A DNA stretch of 64,000 nt, from contig NZ_JAPVBI010000003.1 of the NCBI RefSeq assembly GCF_026967925.1, positions 561,070 through 625,069 of the forward strand, given 5' to 3'. The stretch's first letter is position 1; each line of letters begins with the position of its first letter. The position numbers were made by a program, and so were the translations under genes. Below the pieces are notes generated by a model. The model had not been told where the DNA came from. It did not search any database and worked only from the letters and a program-made list of their open reading frames with translations. Positions 16,131 to 25,816 of this stretch are shown here, one piece after another. The DNA is from Modestobacter sp. VKM Ac-2985 (lineage in GTDB: Bacteria; Actinomycetota; Actinomycetes; Mycobacteriales; Geodermatophilaceae).

Positions 16131-16759
16131 TGCGGCTGCTCCCCAGCGGGAGCGCCGCCCTGCTCGTCGAGCTGGACGGGCTGGACGACGTGCTGGCGCT
16201 GTACGCCGCGCTCAGCGCCCACCCGCCGCACGGGGTGGTCGACGTCGTCCCGGCCGCCCGCACGGTGCTGCTGATGACCGACCCTGCGGTCACCACCCTG
16301 GCCGCGGTCGCCGACGCCGTGCGGGCGACGACCCCGCGCCCGGACGTGCAGGCACTCGGCGACCGGATCGAGCTGCCGGTGCACTACGACGGCGCCGACC
16401 TGAGCGACGCCGCCGAGCTGCTCGGCCTCACCCCGGCCGGGCTGGTCGAGCGGCACACCGGCGCCGAGTGGACGGTGGCCTTCTGTGGCTTCGCCCCCGG
16501 CTTCGGCTACCTCACCGAGCCCGGCGGGCAGTGGGACGTGCCCCGCCGGGCCACCCCGCGCACCAAGGTGCCCCCCGGTTCGGTGGCGCTGGCCGGGGAG
16601 TTCAGCGGTGTCTACCCGCGCGAGTCACCCGGCGGCTGGCAGCTGATCGGCCGCACCGACGTCGCCGTGTTCGACCTCGGCCGCGAGCCGGCCGCGCTGC
16701 TCCGACCGGGCACCCGGGTGCGATTCGTGGCGGTCTCCCAGGGAGAGGTGTCCCGATGA
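16130..16759 (+). CDS. pxpB: 5-oxoprolinase subunit PxpB (KipI-like)
   Basis: 209 aa. The KipI pattern is present: an N-terminal LLPSGSAALLVEL, then a central HTGAEWTVAFCGFAPGFGYL, PRRATPRTKVPPGSVALAG and YPRESPGGWQLIGRT. The protein forms a complex with PxpC in 5-oxoprolinase. The ATG overlaps the pxpA stop by one base (TGATG), so translation is coupled. In Bacillus the homologue KipI was first described as an inhibitor of the sporulation kinase KinA; no such kinase is expected here. Confidence 0.95.
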   Translation: MRLLPSGSAALLVELDGLDDVLALYAALSAHPPHGVVDVVPAARTVLLMTDPAVTTLAAVADAVRATTPRPDVQALGDRIELPVHYDGADLSDAAELLGLTPAGLVERHTGAEWTVAFCGFAPGFGYLTEPGGQWDVPRRATPRTKVPPGSVALAGEFSGVYPRESPGGWQLIGRTDVAVFDLGREPAALLRPGTRVRFVAVSQGEVSR

Positions 16760-17601
16760 GCCTGACCGTGCTGGCCACCGGGCCACTGACCACCGTGCAG
16801 GACCTCGGCCGCCCCGGTCAGGCCGCCCTGGGCATCGGCCGCTCCGGCGTCTGCGACCGGGCCTCGGCCGCGCTGGCCAACCGGCTGGTCGGCAACCGCG
16901 CCGACGCCGCGGTGCTCGAGGTGACCTTCGGCGGGCTCGCCGTCCGCGCCGAGGCCGACCTGCTCGTGGTGACCGCCGGGGCGCGCTGCCCCGGCGCCCC
17001 GCACGCCGCCCCGACGGTGCTGCGCCGGGGACAGGAGCTGCGGCTCGGTCCCCCGGCCAGCGGGCTGCGCACCTACCTGGCGGTCCGCGGCGGCATCGCC
17101 GTCCCGCCGGTGCTGGGCTCGCGGGCCACCGACGTCCTGGCCGGTCTCGGCCCTGCGGTGGTCGCCGCCGGCGACGGGCTGCCGGTCGGCGAGCCGGTGG
17201 ACCCGGCCCCCGGGGTCGACCTGGCCCCGGTGCCCGAGCCGGTCGCCGGTGAGCTCACCGTCGGTGTGCTGCCCGGCCCGCGGGCCGACTGGTTCGGCGA
17301 CGCCGGCTGGGCGGCGCTCACCGGGCAGGCCTGGGCGGTCACCAGCGAGAGCAACCGGGTCGGCCTGCGGCTGGACGGCACGCCGCTGGACCGGCTGCGC
17401 GCCGGGGAGCTGCCCAGCGAGGGGATGGTCCGCGGGGCGCTGCAGGTGCCGCCGTCCGGGCTGCCGGTGCTGTTCCTCGCCGACCACCCGGTGACCGGCG
17501 GCTACCCGGTGATCGGGTACGTGACCGACGCCGACGTCGACCGGTGCGCGCAGCTCCGGCCCGGCCAGGCCCTGCGGCTGCGCCCGGGCAGCCTGCCATG
17601 A
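16756..17601 (+). CDS. pxpC: 5-oxoprolinase subunit PxpC (KipA-like)
   Basis: 281 aa, slightly short for the family. Signatures are TGPLTTVQDLGRPG at the N-terminus, GVCDRASAALANRLVGN, LEVTFGG, YLAVRGGI, LGSRATD and SNRVGLRLDG. It overlaps pxpB by 4 bp (ATGA). PxpC resembles the C-terminal half of urea amidolyase-type carboxyltransferases and is thought to bind the ATP-activated substrate with PxpB. All three Pxp subunits are intact, so the organism should use 5-oxoproline as carbon or nitrogen source or detoxify it. Confidence 0.95.
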   Translation: MSLTVLATGPLTTVQDLGRPGQAALGIGRSGVCDRASAALANRLVGNRADAAVLEVTFGGLAVRAEADLLVVTAGARCPGAPHAAPTVLRRGQELRLGPPASGLRTYLAVRGGIAVPPVLGSRATDVLAGLGPAVVAAGDGLPVGEPVDPAPGVDLAPVPEPVAGELTVGVLPGPRADWFGDAGWAALTGQAWAVTSESNRVGLRLDGTPLDRLRAGELPSEGMVRGALQVPPSGLPVLFLADHPVTGGYPVIGYVTDADVDRCAQLRPGQALRLRPGSLP

Positions 17602-18281
17602 CGGTCACCGAGCTCGGCCGGGCGAGCGGCCCGCACGGCGAGGTCGTCCTGCGCCGGCGCACCGTCGAGGACGGCAGCACGCACCTCGAGCTGATCGTGG
17701 ACGGCGTCTTCGCGATGGACGACGTGGACACCTCCACCGAGCGGGCGCTGGCGACCGAGGCGCTGGCCCGCTGCACCGGCGACCGGCTCCGGGTGCTGGT
17801 CGGCGGGCTGGGCCTGGGCTGGACCGCCGCCACCGCCCTGGCCGACCCCCGGGTGGCCGCGGTCGACGTGGCGGAGCTGCAGGGTGCGTTGGTGCGGTGG
17901 GCCGGCCGCGGCCTGCTGCCCGCGCTGGGCGGCGCCGACCGGCGGCTGAGGCTGCACGTGACCGACGTGGCCGACCACCTCGCCGGCTCCCCCGGCCGCT
18001 ACGACGCGGTGCTGCTGGACGTCGACAACGGCCCGGCGTTCCTGGTGCACCGGACGAACGCGCCGCTGTACGAGGAGGCCGGGCTGGCCACCGCGGTCGC
18101 CGCGCTGCGGCCCGGTGGCGTGCTGGCCGTCTGGGCGAGCGATCCCGTGCCGGAGCTGGCCGACCGGCTCGGCGGGCTGCCCGGCGCGGCCGACGTCGAG
18201 CACCTGGTGCTGCCGGTGCAGCGTGACGGCCGGCGCTTCGACCACGCGATCACCGTCGCCCGCCGGGCCGGCTCGAGCTGA
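17598..18281 (+). CDS. Spermidine synthase-like methyltransferase fold protein
   Basis: 227 aa. The Rossmann motif appears as VLVGGLGLGWTAATAL, followed by VDVAELQGALVRWA and LLDVDNGPAFLVH. This is the spermine/spermidine synthase-like fold; the usual GGGDG is GGLGLG, so ordinary putrescine aminopropyl transfer is doubtful. It overlaps pxpC by 4 bp, which ties it to 5-oxoproline use, an association I do not know from the classical ycs/kip locus. The function is unknown. It ends 4 bp before the stop of a convergent transporter gene. Confidence 0.8.
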   Translation: MTVTELGRASGPHGEVVLRRRTVEDGSTHLELIVDGVFAMDDVDTSTERALATEALARCTGDRLRVLVGGLGLGWTAATALADPRVAAVDVAELQGALVRWAGRGLLPALGGADRRLRLHVTDVADHLAGSPGRYDAVLLDVDNGPAFLVHRTNAPLYEEAGLATAVAALRPGGVLAVWASDPVPELADRLGGLPGAADVEHLVLPVQRDGRRFDHAITVARRAGSS

Positions 18282-18285
18282 CCGG

Positions 18286-19635
18286 TCACCGGTCCTGGCG
18301 CGGCGCCTCAGCGTAGGCGGACCGGCCGCGCAGCCGGGCGTTCACCGCGGTGACCAGGGGCACCATGACGACGCCGTCCCGGGCCATCCGGGCGCGCAGG
18401 TGCCGCCGGTGCCTCACCACCCCGTACAGGCCGATGGCCCAGAAGGCGTACTGCACGGCGAAGGCCGCCCGGAACGCGTCCAGCGAGTAGTCGGTGGAGC
18501 TGCCGGGGGTCATCGCGTCGAGCACGAAGCCGATCGCCAGCACGGTGCACAGCGAGGCGAAGAAGCCGCCGACGTTGACCACCCCGGTCGCACTGCCCGA
18601 CCGCTCGACCGGGTTCTCGGTGCGGGCGTAGTCGAAGCCGATCATCGAACCCGGCCCGTTGGTGCCCAGCACGACGACCAGCACGACGAGCAGCCACATC
18701 GGCGACCGGCCCGGCCACAGCAGCACGACGGTCCAGATGGCAGCGGTGACGGTGAGGATGCCGAAGACCAGGTTGGACCGGCGCAGCGGCCAGCGCCCGA
18801 CCAGCCGGCCCAGCAGCGGGCCGAACGCCATCCCGACCAGGACCAGGAGGGTCAACAGCCCGGCCGCCGCCCCGGGCGTCAACCCCTGCCCGAGGGTCAG
18901 GAACGGGTAGCCCCAGAGCAGCACGAACACCGTGCCGGAGAACTGGGTGACCAGGTGGGTGTACAGCCCGATCCGGGTGCCCGGCTCCCGCCAGGCAGCG
19001 GCCAGGTTCGCCCGGACGGCGGCCATCCCGGGCGCCGTCGGGGCGGGGGTGCCGGGCGGGGCGTCGCGCAGGGCGACCACCACCAGGACGCCGACCAGCA
19101 CGCTGACGGCGGCGGCGCCCAGGAAGGTGGGCGTCCAGCCGGCGGTGTGCAGCAGCGCGACCAGTGGGTAGGCGGCCACGATCTGGCCGACCTGGCCGAG
19201 GATCCCGGTGAGCTGGGTGACCACCGGGACGGTGCGTCCGGGGAACCACAGCGGCACCAGCCGGAGCACGCTGATGAAGGTCATCGCGTCCCCGGCACCG
19301 ACGAGCACCCGGGCGGCGATCGCGGTGGGCACGTCGCTGGCCAGCGCCAGCACCAGCTGCCCGACCGCCATGGTCGCTGCGCCGGCGACGATCATCCGCC
19401 GCGAGCCGAACCGGTCCAGCAGGACGCCGACCGGCACCTGCAGGCCCGCGTAGACGGTCAGCTGCAGCACCAGGAACAGCGAGATCGCCGAGGCCCCGGC
19501 AGAGAACCGCTCCTGCGCCTCGACCCCGGCGACCCCGAGCGAGGCGCGGTGGAAGATCGCGACCGCGTAGGCCAGCAGGCCGATCAGCCAGATCACGTAG
19601 GCGCGGGAGGGCGTCCGGATCGCTGACTCAGTCAC
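18286..19635 (-). CDS. MFS transporter
   Basis: 449 aa with 12 predicted membrane helices. The loop 2-3 motif is RFGSRRM and the helix-4 arginine region is AARVLVGAGDAMTFI. LRLVPLWFPGRTVPVVTQLTG is typical of the nitrate/organic-acid/sugar-phosphate-like MFS proteins of actinobacteria. The substrate is not predictable. The start is uncertain: GTG 19635 begins at VTESAIRTPSRAY, while GTG 19665 would add ten residues; neither has a good ribosome site. It is convergent with the Pxp operon and separated from the GH13 gene by 57 bp. Confidence 0.85.
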   Translation of the reverse strand: MTESAIRTPSRAYVIWLIGLLAYAVAIFHRASLGVAGVEAQERFSAGASAISLFLVLQLTVYAGLQVPVGVLLDRFGSRRMIVAGAATMAVGQLVLALASDVPTAIAARVLVGAGDAMTFISVLRLVPLWFPGRTVPVVTQLTGILGQVGQIVAAYPLVALLHTAGWTPTFLGAAAVSVLVGVLVVVALRDAPPGTPAPTAPGMAAVRANLAAAWREPGTRIGLYTHLVTQFSGTVFVLLWGYPFLTLGQGLTPGAAAGLLTLLVLVGMAFGPLLGRLVGRWPLRRSNLVFGILTVTAAIWTVVLLWPGRSPMWLLVVLVVVLGTNGPGSMIGFDYARTENPVERSGSATGVVNVGGFFASLCTVLAIGFVLDAMTPGSSTDYSLDAFRAAFAVQYAFWAIGLYGVVRHRRHLRARMARDGVVMVPLVTAVNARLRGRSAYAEAPRQDR

Positions 19636-19692
19636 GTACAGGGACGACGCCGTCCCACCCGCCACGCTTCCCGAACCGGGCTGTGCACTTCC

Positions 19693-21015
19693 TCACCCGG
19701 CCAGGATGGCCCACCCGTGCGCCGGGAGCGAGACGGCCGCGCGGTCGGTGCCCGGCTGCTCCACGGCACCCGCTCCGGCCAGCAGCTCCCCCGCCCCGCC
19801 GGCCGGCAGCGTCGCCTCGCCGTCCGCCAGGTTCAGCGCCACCACCAGCCGCTGCCCGTCGCCGGCCACGGCATAGCTGAGCTGCCGGTTGTCCCGGTGC
19901 AGCGGCGTGACCCGGGCGGTGTGCAGCCAGCGGTGCCGCCGGCGCAGCCCGATCAGCTCCTGGTGCAGCCGGCGGGTGGGCTCGCCGAAGGGCGCCAGCT
20001 CCTCCGGCGAGTCGGGGAACGGCGGCCGGACGGCGTCGTCCCCGCCGGCCCGGTCCTCCTTGACCCCGGTGAAGGCCTGCTCGTCGCCGGCGTAGACCGA
20101 CGGCGTGCCGCCCACGGTGAACAGCACCGCCAGCGCGTGCGGCAGGTGGCGGACGTCGTCGAGCCGGCTGGCGATCCGGGTGACGTCGTGGTTGCCGACG
20201 AAGGTCAGCGGCACGAACGTGTCCAGGAACCCGTCGTGCCGGCCGAGCGCGTGCGCCAGCTCGTGCAGGTTGCCGTCGTTGAGCGAGCTCCAGATCGCCT
20301 TCCACAGCTCGTACTGGGTGACTGCGTCCATCGTCGACTCCCGCACCACCTGCGCGTAGTCGCCGTGGATCACCTCACCGACCAGGTAGGCGTCCGGGTG
20401 CTGCTCGCGCACCCGGGGCAGCACGGTCGCCCAGAACGAGGACGGGACGGCGTAGGCGGCGTCCAGTCGCCAGCCGTCGGCGCCGCGGTCCAGCCAGTGC
20501 GTCATCACCTCGGTCACCCAGTCGGCGACCACGGGGGCGGAGTGGTCGAGGGCGACCAGCTGGCCGTGGCCCTCGAAGGTGTCGTACTCCGGGACGACGC
20601 CGGGCTGCCAGCCGTCCGGCCAGCGCAGCCGGAACCAGGCCGCCGAGGGCGCGTCGGGCCCCCGGTCGACGACCGCCTGGAACGCCGGGTGCTCGCGGCC
20701 GACGTGGTTGAACACCCCGTCCAGGAGCACCCGCAGGCCGCGCGCGTGGGCAGCGTCCACCAGCTCGTCGAAGTCGTCGTCGTCGCCCAGCCGCGGGTCG
20801 ATCCGACCGTGGTCGACGGTGTCGTAGCCGTGCGTGCTCGAGGCGAACACCGGGCCCAGGGCCAGGCCGTTGGCGCCTAGCTCTACCGCGTAGTCCAGCC
20901 AGGCGGTGAGCCGGTCCAGCCGGTGCGTCACGACGTCGGTCGCCTCTCGTTCGGCGCCCACGAACCCCAACGGGTAGACGTGCCACCACACCGCATCCTG
21001 CACCCAGCTCGGCAT
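19693..21015 (-). CDS. GH13 alpha-amylase family glycoside hydrolase
   Basis: 440 aa. The four GH13 regions are present: LLDGVFNHV (about 97-105), DGWRLDAAY with nucleophile Asp185, VGEVIH with acid/base Glu214, and FVGNHD with Asp277. No signal peptide, so it acts inside the cell, probably on maltodextrins, trehalose or short alpha-glucans. It is short for the family and has a C-terminal beta domain (LVVALNLADGEATLPA). The ATG at 21015 is preceded by AAGGAG with a good spacing; a longer frame upstream is low-complexity and is rejected. Confidence 0.93.
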   Translation of the reverse strand: MPSWVQDAVWWHVYPLGFVGAEREATDVVTHRLDRLTAWLDYAVELGANGLALGPVFASSTHGYDTVDHGRIDPRLGDDDDFDELVDAAHARGLRVLLDGVFNHVGREHPAFQAVVDRGPDAPSAAWFRLRWPDGWQPGVVPEYDTFEGHGQLVALDHSAPVVADWVTEVMTHWLDRGADGWRLDAAYAVPSSFWATVLPRVREQHPDAYLVGEVIHGDYAQVVRESTMDAVTQYELWKAIWSSLNDGNLHELAHALGRHDGFLDTFVPLTFVGNHDVTRIASRLDDVRHLPHALAVLFTVGGTPSVYAGDEQAFTGVKEDRAGGDDAVRPPFPDSPEELAPFGEPTRRLHQELIGLRRRHRWLHTARVTPLHRDNRQLSYAVAGDGQRLVVALNLADGEATLPAGGAGELLAGAGAVEQPGTDRAAVSLPAHGWAILAG

Positions 21016-21137
21016 CCCGCTCCTTCGTCGTCGACCTCCACCAGCACCGGCGACGCTACCCAGCGGCCGGCACCGGTACGCCGCTGGGCGGAAGAGGGAC
21101 CCCCTCTCCTGTGCAGGACGCAACTAGCGTCGCCGGC

Positions 21138-22571
21138 GTGAGCGCTCCTCCTGTGTCGCCGGCCCGGCCTGCCCTCGTGCCGGTGCTGGTCTACCTCGCC
21201 ATGCTCGTCGCGGTCATCAGCAGCCTCGGGGCGCCGCTGGTCCCGGCGATCGCCGCGGCCAACGACGTCTCGATCACCAGCGCGCAGTGGTCGCTCACCA
21301 TCACGCTGGTGGTCGGCGCGGTGGCCACGCCGGTGATCGGGCGGCTGGGCGACGGCCGGCACCGGCGCACGGTGGTGCTCGTCGTCCTCACCGTGGTGCT
21401 GCTGGGCAACGTGCTCGCCGCGCTGCCGCTGGGCCTGGGCTGGCTGATCGCCGGCCGTGGGCTGCAGGGGGTCGGTCTGGGGCTGACCCCGCTCGCGATC
21501 GCCACCGCCCGCACCGCACTGACCGGGGAACGGTCCCGGTCCACGGTCGCGGCGCTGTCGGTGACCGTCGCCGCCGGTGTCGGTCTGGGGTACCCGCTGA
21601 CCGGGGCGATCGCCGAGCTCGGCGGCGTGCACGCCGCCTTCTGGTTCGGCGCCGGCGCCAGCGTGCTGGCGCTGGCCGCCGCGGCCCTGGTGTACCCGCC
21701 CTCGCCCGACGTGCCGCCCCGCCGGCTCGACGTCGCCGGCGCCGTGCTGCTCGGGATCGCGCTGTCCACCGGGCTGCTGGCCCTCGGCGAGGCCGGCACC
21801 TGGGGCTGGACCTCGCCCTCGGTGCTCGGGCTGGCCGCCGTCGCCGTCCTCGCCCTGGTCGCCTGGGTGGTGTGGCAGCTGCGCGCGGAGGCCCCGCTGG
21901 TGGACCTGCGACTGGCCCGCGGCCGGGTCCCGGCGACCGCGCACGGCGCCGCCCTGCTCGTCGGCCTGGCCAACTACCTGCTGCTGTCCTCGGTGCCCCG
22001 GCTGGCGCAGACCCCGGAGTCCACCGGCTACGGCTTCGGCACCTCGATCGTGGTGGCCGGGCTGGTCCTGCTGCCGTTCTCGGTCGCCAGCTTCCTGGCC
22101 AGCCGGGTCGGCCGGCCGCTGGACCGTGCCGCCGGGCCGCGGGTGGTCCTGCCGGCCGGCGCCCTCGTCCTGCTGCTGGGCACGGTGCTGTTCGGCCTGG
22201 TGCGCGAGGAGCTGTGGCAGCTGTTCGTCGCGATGGCGGTCGCCGGGTTCGGCGTGGGCCTCACCTTCGCGGCACTGCCCGGGCTCATCGTCGGCGCCGT
22301 GCCGGCCGGGGAGACCGGCAGTGCGATGAGCCTGAACCAGGTGCTGCGCTACGTCGGGTTCGCCCTCGGCAGCGCGCTGAGCGCGACGGTGCTGGAGGCG
22401 CTCACCCCGGCCGGTGCCGACACCCCGCCGTCCAGCGGCTACACCGCGCTCGCCGCGATCGGCTGCGGGGCGTGCCTCGCGCTGGCGGTGCTGACCGCCT
22501 TCCTGCCCGGCCGGGCCCGCGCTGCCGACCCGGTCCCCGCGTCCGTCCCTGCCGCCGCCGCGACCGAGTGA
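21138..22571 (+). CDS. MFS drug transporter (DHA2/EmrB-QacA type)
   Basis: 477 aa with 13-14 membrane helices. Motif A appears as GRLGDGRHRRTVV and motif C as AAGVGLGYPLTGAIAE; AGRGLQGVGLGLTPLAIATAR lies between them. Members export drugs or dyes with protons. The GTG start has TAGCGT 7 nt upstream and no Shine-Dalgarno, so the mRNA is probably leaderless. It is convergent with the RND pump gene and the two share a terminator. Confidence 0.9.
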   Translation: MSAPPVSPARPALVPVLVYLAMLVAVISSLGAPLVPAIAAANDVSITSAQWSLTITLVVGAVATPVIGRLGDGRHRRTVVLVVLTVVLLGNVLAALPLGLGWLIAGRGLQGVGLGLTPLAIATARTALTGERSRSTVAALSVTVAAGVGLGYPLTGAIAELGGVHAAFWFGAGASVLALAAAALVYPPSPDVPPRRLDVAGAVLLGIALSTGLLALGEAGTWGWTSPSVLGLAAVAVLALVAWVVWQLRAEAPLVDLRLARGRVPATAHGAALLVGLANYLLLSSVPRLAQTPESTGYGFGTSIVVAGLVLLPFSVASFLASRVGRPLDRAAGPRVVLPAGALVLLLGTVLFGLVREELWQLFVAMAVAGFGVGLTFAALPGLIVGAVPAGETGSAMSLNQVLRYVGFALGSALSATVLEALTPAGADTPPSSGYTALAAIGCGACLALAVLTAFLPGRARAADPVPASVPAAAATE

Positions 22572-22625
22572 GCAGTTCCGGTCGCCGACACGCGTGGACA
22601 CGCCGTGGACGGCGACCGGAACTGC
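22572..22625. terminator. Shared hairpin between MFS and RND genes
   Basis: Perfect 15-bp arms GCAGTTCCGGTCGCC and its complement at 22572-22586 and 22611-22625 flank a 24-nt loop, placed between two convergent stops. Confidence 0.8.
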
Positions 22626-22633
22626 ACTCGGCG

Positions 22634-25600
22634 TCAGGCCGGCTGCAGCTCCTCCTCCACCGCCGGCTCCGACTGCCCGGCACCTGCGCGCTTCGCCGCC
22701 CGCCGCTCGCGGCGGGTCTCCAGCGAGGTGTAGAGCACCGGCACCAGCAGCAGGGTCAGCACCGTGGAGCTGATCAGCCCGCCGATCACGACCAGGGCCA
22801 GCGGCTGGGAGATGAACACCCCGCCGCCGGTGAGCCCGAACGCCATCGGGGTCAACGCCAGCACCGTGGCCGCCGCCGTCATCACGATCGGCCGCAGCCG
22901 CTGGCGGGCCCCCTCGCTGACCGCCTCGGCCAGCGGGCGGCCGCGCTCGCGGTACTGGTTGACCAGGTCGATCAGCACGATCGCGTTGGTCACCACGATG
23001 CCGATCAGCATGAGCACGCCGATCAGCGCCGGGACGCCCAGCGGGGTACCGGTGACCAGCAGCATCAGCAGCGCGCCGGTCGCGGCGAACGGCACGGAGA
23101 CGAGCAGGATGAACGGCTGGGCCAGGCTGCGGAAGGTCGCCACCATCACCAGGTAGACGATCACCACCGCGATCACCAGCGCCAGGCCCAGGTCGGCGAA
23201 GGCCTCGCCCTGGTCGGCGGCGACACCGCCGATCGACACCTCGGCGCCGGCCGGCAGCTCCAGGTCGTCGATCGCCGCCTGCAGCTCGGTGGTGAGCGCA
23301 CCGAGGTCGGTGCCGGCCGGGGTCGCCGACACGGTGGCGCTCCGCTCGCCGTCGACCCGGCTGATCGAGCTCGGTGCCTGCTCCTCCTCGACGGTCGCCA
23401 GCTGGGTGAGCGGCACCAGGCCCCCGGCCGTCGGCAGCACGACCGAGCGGAGCTGCTCGACGGTCTCCGGGGCCTGCACCGGGTCCAGGTAGACCGGGGT
23501 GCTCGCGTCGTCGACGTCGATCTCCCCCAGCGGGACGGCGTTGGTCAGCCCGGCCAGGGTGCGGGTCACCTGCGCCTGGGTCAGCCCGGCCTCCGCCGCC
23601 GCGACCGGGTCGACGTCGACCCGGACCACCGGCAGCCCGGCCGACAGGTCGTTGGTGACGTCGGTGGCCCCGGGGACCTCGGACACGGCCTGCTGCACCT
23701 GGTCGGCCGCGTCGGCCAGCACGTCGGCGTCCGCCGCCTGGACCAGCACGTCGACCGTGGAGCTGCCGAACCCGGAGCCGGCCGCGGCCACCGTCACGTC
23801 ACCGACGTCGGCGAGGTCCCCGGCGACCGTCCGGATCTCCGCCCGGGTCTCCTCGGGGTCGCCGTCCTCGGCCAGGGTCAACGAGAACGTCGCCGTGGGC
23901 GTGCCACCGCCCCCGCTGAACGCGGCGAACCCGCCGGCCGAGCCCACCGTGGTCTGCACGGTCTCCACCCCGGCCAGCTCCCCGAGCGCCTCCTCCAGCA
24001 CGCGGGCCCGCTCGTCCTGCGCGGCCAGGCTGGTGCCGGCCGGGTAGGCGGCGGTCACGGTGACGGTGTCCTCGCCGGCGTCACCGATGAAGTTCGTCTG
24101 CAGCAGCGGGGTGAGCGCCAGCGTGCCGACGAAGACGGCGAGCGCGCCGGCGACGGTCCAGCGGCGGTGCGCCAGCACGCCGCGCAGCGCGGGGACGTAC
24201 AGCCGCTGCAGCCAGGTGCGCCGTTCCGCCGCCTCGGCCTCCTCCCGCTCCCGGGCCAGCTCGGCGGTCTCCTCGCGGTCGGTCTCCGGCGCCTTCAGGA
24301 ACGCCGAGGCGATGACCGGGACGATGGTCAGCGAGACGACCAGGGAGGCGAGGAGGGCGATCGCGACGGTGAGCGCGAAGGGGCGGAACAGCTCGCCGAC
24401 CAATCCTCCGACCAGCGCGATCGGCAGGAACACCGCGGCGGTGGCGATGGTGGAGGAGGTGATCGCCCCGGCCACCTCGCGGACGCCGCCGAGGATCGCC
24501 CTGGTGCGCCCCTCGCCGTAGGACAGGTGCCGCTTGATGTTCTCGATGACCACGATCGAGTCGTCGACCACCCGGCCGATCGAGACGGTCAGCGCGCCCA
24601 GGGTGAGGATGTTCAGCGAGAAGCCGGCCACCTGCAGGCCGATGAAGGTGACGCACAGCGACACCGGGATCGAGATCGCCGAGATCAGCGTGGAGCGCAC
24701 GGAGCCCAGGAAGACCAGGATCACGACCAGGGCGAACAGCAGCCCCAGCCCGCCCTCGGTGGCCAGGCCCTCGATCGACTCCTCGATGAACGGCGCCTGG
24801 TCGAACACCACGGCGACCGTGCTGCCCTCGCCCAGCAGCTCGCGCACCTGCGGCACCAGGTCGGCCACGGCGTTGGAGATGTCGACGGTGTTGCCGTCCG
24901 GCGTCTGGGTGAGCCCGACGGAGAGCGCGGGCTGCCCGTCGACCCGCGAGTAGGACGTCGCCGGCGCCTCGCCCAGCTCGACCGTGGCGACCTCGCCCAG
25001 CGGGACGACGGCACCGTCGGCGCCGGTCAGCGGGACGGCGCGGAGCTCCTCGACCGAGGTCAGCCGGTCACCGGCCTGCACCGAGAGGGTCTGCTCCCCC
25101 TCGGTCACCGTGCCGGCGGGCAGCACCACCCCGTTCTCCTCCAGCACCGTGGTCACCGCGGCGGCCGGGATGCCGGCGGCCGCGAGCGCGGCCGGGTCGA
25201 GCGTGATCTGCACCCGGGGCTCGCTGGCCCCGGTGACCGTCACGTCGCGGACGCCCTCGACCTGCTCGAACAGCGGGACGACGACTGCCTCGATGCGGTC
25301 GGACAGGGCGGCGGCGTCACCCGGCGCGGCGATCGCCAGCTGCAGGACCGGGAGGTCGGCCAGTGACCCGGCGAGCACCTGCGGCTCGACGTCGGCGGGG
25401 AGCTGGGCCTGCACCCGGCTGACCGCGGTCTGCAGCGCGGCGGTGGCCCGGTCCAGGTCGGACCCGTACTCCAGCTCGACGGTGACCGTGCCCAGCCCGG
25501 TGCTGGCCGTGGAGGTGGTGGCGACCACGCCGTCCACGGTGCTGATCGCCTGCTCGATCGGCTGCACGACCTGGCGCTCCACCACGTCGGGGGATGCGCC

Positions 25601-25759
25601 GGGCTGGGCAGCGACGACGGCCGCTGCGGGGATCTCCAGGCTGGGGATCAGCTCCTGCTTCAGCGAGCCGGCCGAGATCAGCCCGAACACGAGCACCGCG
25701 ATGGTGGCCAGCGCCACCAGGGCTCGGTTGCGCAGGGACAGGACGGCGAGACGGGACAC
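22634..25759 (-). CDS. RND efflux transporter permease (AcrB/SwrC-like)
   Basis: 1041 aa, full length for the HAE family. It has the duplicated layout: helix 1 then a large outer domain, six helices, a second helix and outer domain, and five helices. Signatures include PGASPDVVERQVVQPIEQAIS, GRVVDDSIVVIENIKRHL (helix 4 region) and the C-terminal GIVVTNAIVLIDLVNQYRERG. Expected substrates are drugs, lipids or detergents. No membrane fusion protein gene is near, as in Gram-positive SwrC. The start is GTG 25759 with GGAGG 5 nt upstream. It is divergent from a MarR gene with a shared palindrome, so it is probably repressed by it. Confidence 0.92.
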   Translation of the reverse strand: MSRLAVLSLRNRALVALATIAVLVFGLISAGSLKQELIPSLEIPAAAVVAAQPGASPDVVERQVVQPIEQAISTVDGVVATTSTASTGLGTVTVELEYGSDLDRATAALQTAVSRVQAQLPADVEPQVLAGSLADLPVLQLAIAAPGDAAALSDRIEAVVVPLFEQVEGVRDVTVTGASEPRVQITLDPAALAAAGIPAAAVTTVLEENGVVLPAGTVTEGEQTLSVQAGDRLTSVEELRAVPLTGADGAVVPLGEVATVELGEAPATSYSRVDGQPALSVGLTQTPDGNTVDISNAVADLVPQVRELLGEGSTVAVVFDQAPFIEESIEGLATEGGLGLLFALVVILVFLGSVRSTLISAISIPVSLCVTFIGLQVAGFSLNILTLGALTVSIGRVVDDSIVVIENIKRHLSYGEGRTRAILGGVREVAGAITSSTIATAAVFLPIALVGGLVGELFRPFALTVAIALLASLVVSLTIVPVIASAFLKAPETDREETAELAREREEAEAAERRTWLQRLYVPALRGVLAHRRWTVAGALAVFVGTLALTPLLQTNFIGDAGEDTVTVTAAYPAGTSLAAQDERARVLEEALGELAGVETVQTTVGSAGGFAAFSGGGGTPTATFSLTLAEDGDPEETRAEIRTVAGDLADVGDVTVAAAGSGFGSSTVDVLVQAADADVLADAADQVQQAVSEVPGATDVTNDLSAGLPVVRVDVDPVAAAEAGLTQAQVTRTLAGLTNAVPLGEIDVDDASTPVYLDPVQAPETVEQLRSVVLPTAGGLVPLTQLATVEEEQAPSSISRVDGERSATVSATPAGTDLGALTTELQAAIDDLELPAGAEVSIGGVAADQGEAFADLGLALVIAVVIVYLVMVATFRSLAQPFILLVSVPFAATGALLMLLVTGTPLGVPALIGVLMLIGIVVTNAIVLIDLVNQYRERGRPLAEAVSEGARQRLRPIVMTAAATVLALTPMAFGLTGGGVFISQPLALVVIGGLISSTVLTLLLVPVLYTSLETRRERRAAKRAGAGQSEPAVEEELQPA

Positions 25760-25816
25760 GCGTTCCTCCACGGCCGGGGCCGGTGTCGGGAGTGGACTTC
25801 CCGGCCAGCTTGCCCC

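Noticed and set aside
21287-25366. A 1359-codon open frame on the plus strand
   Set aside because: It runs across the MFS gene and opposite the RND gene, is built of Arg/Gly/Pro/Asp-rich nonsense, and both true genes have clear domains. Long false frames are common at this GC content.
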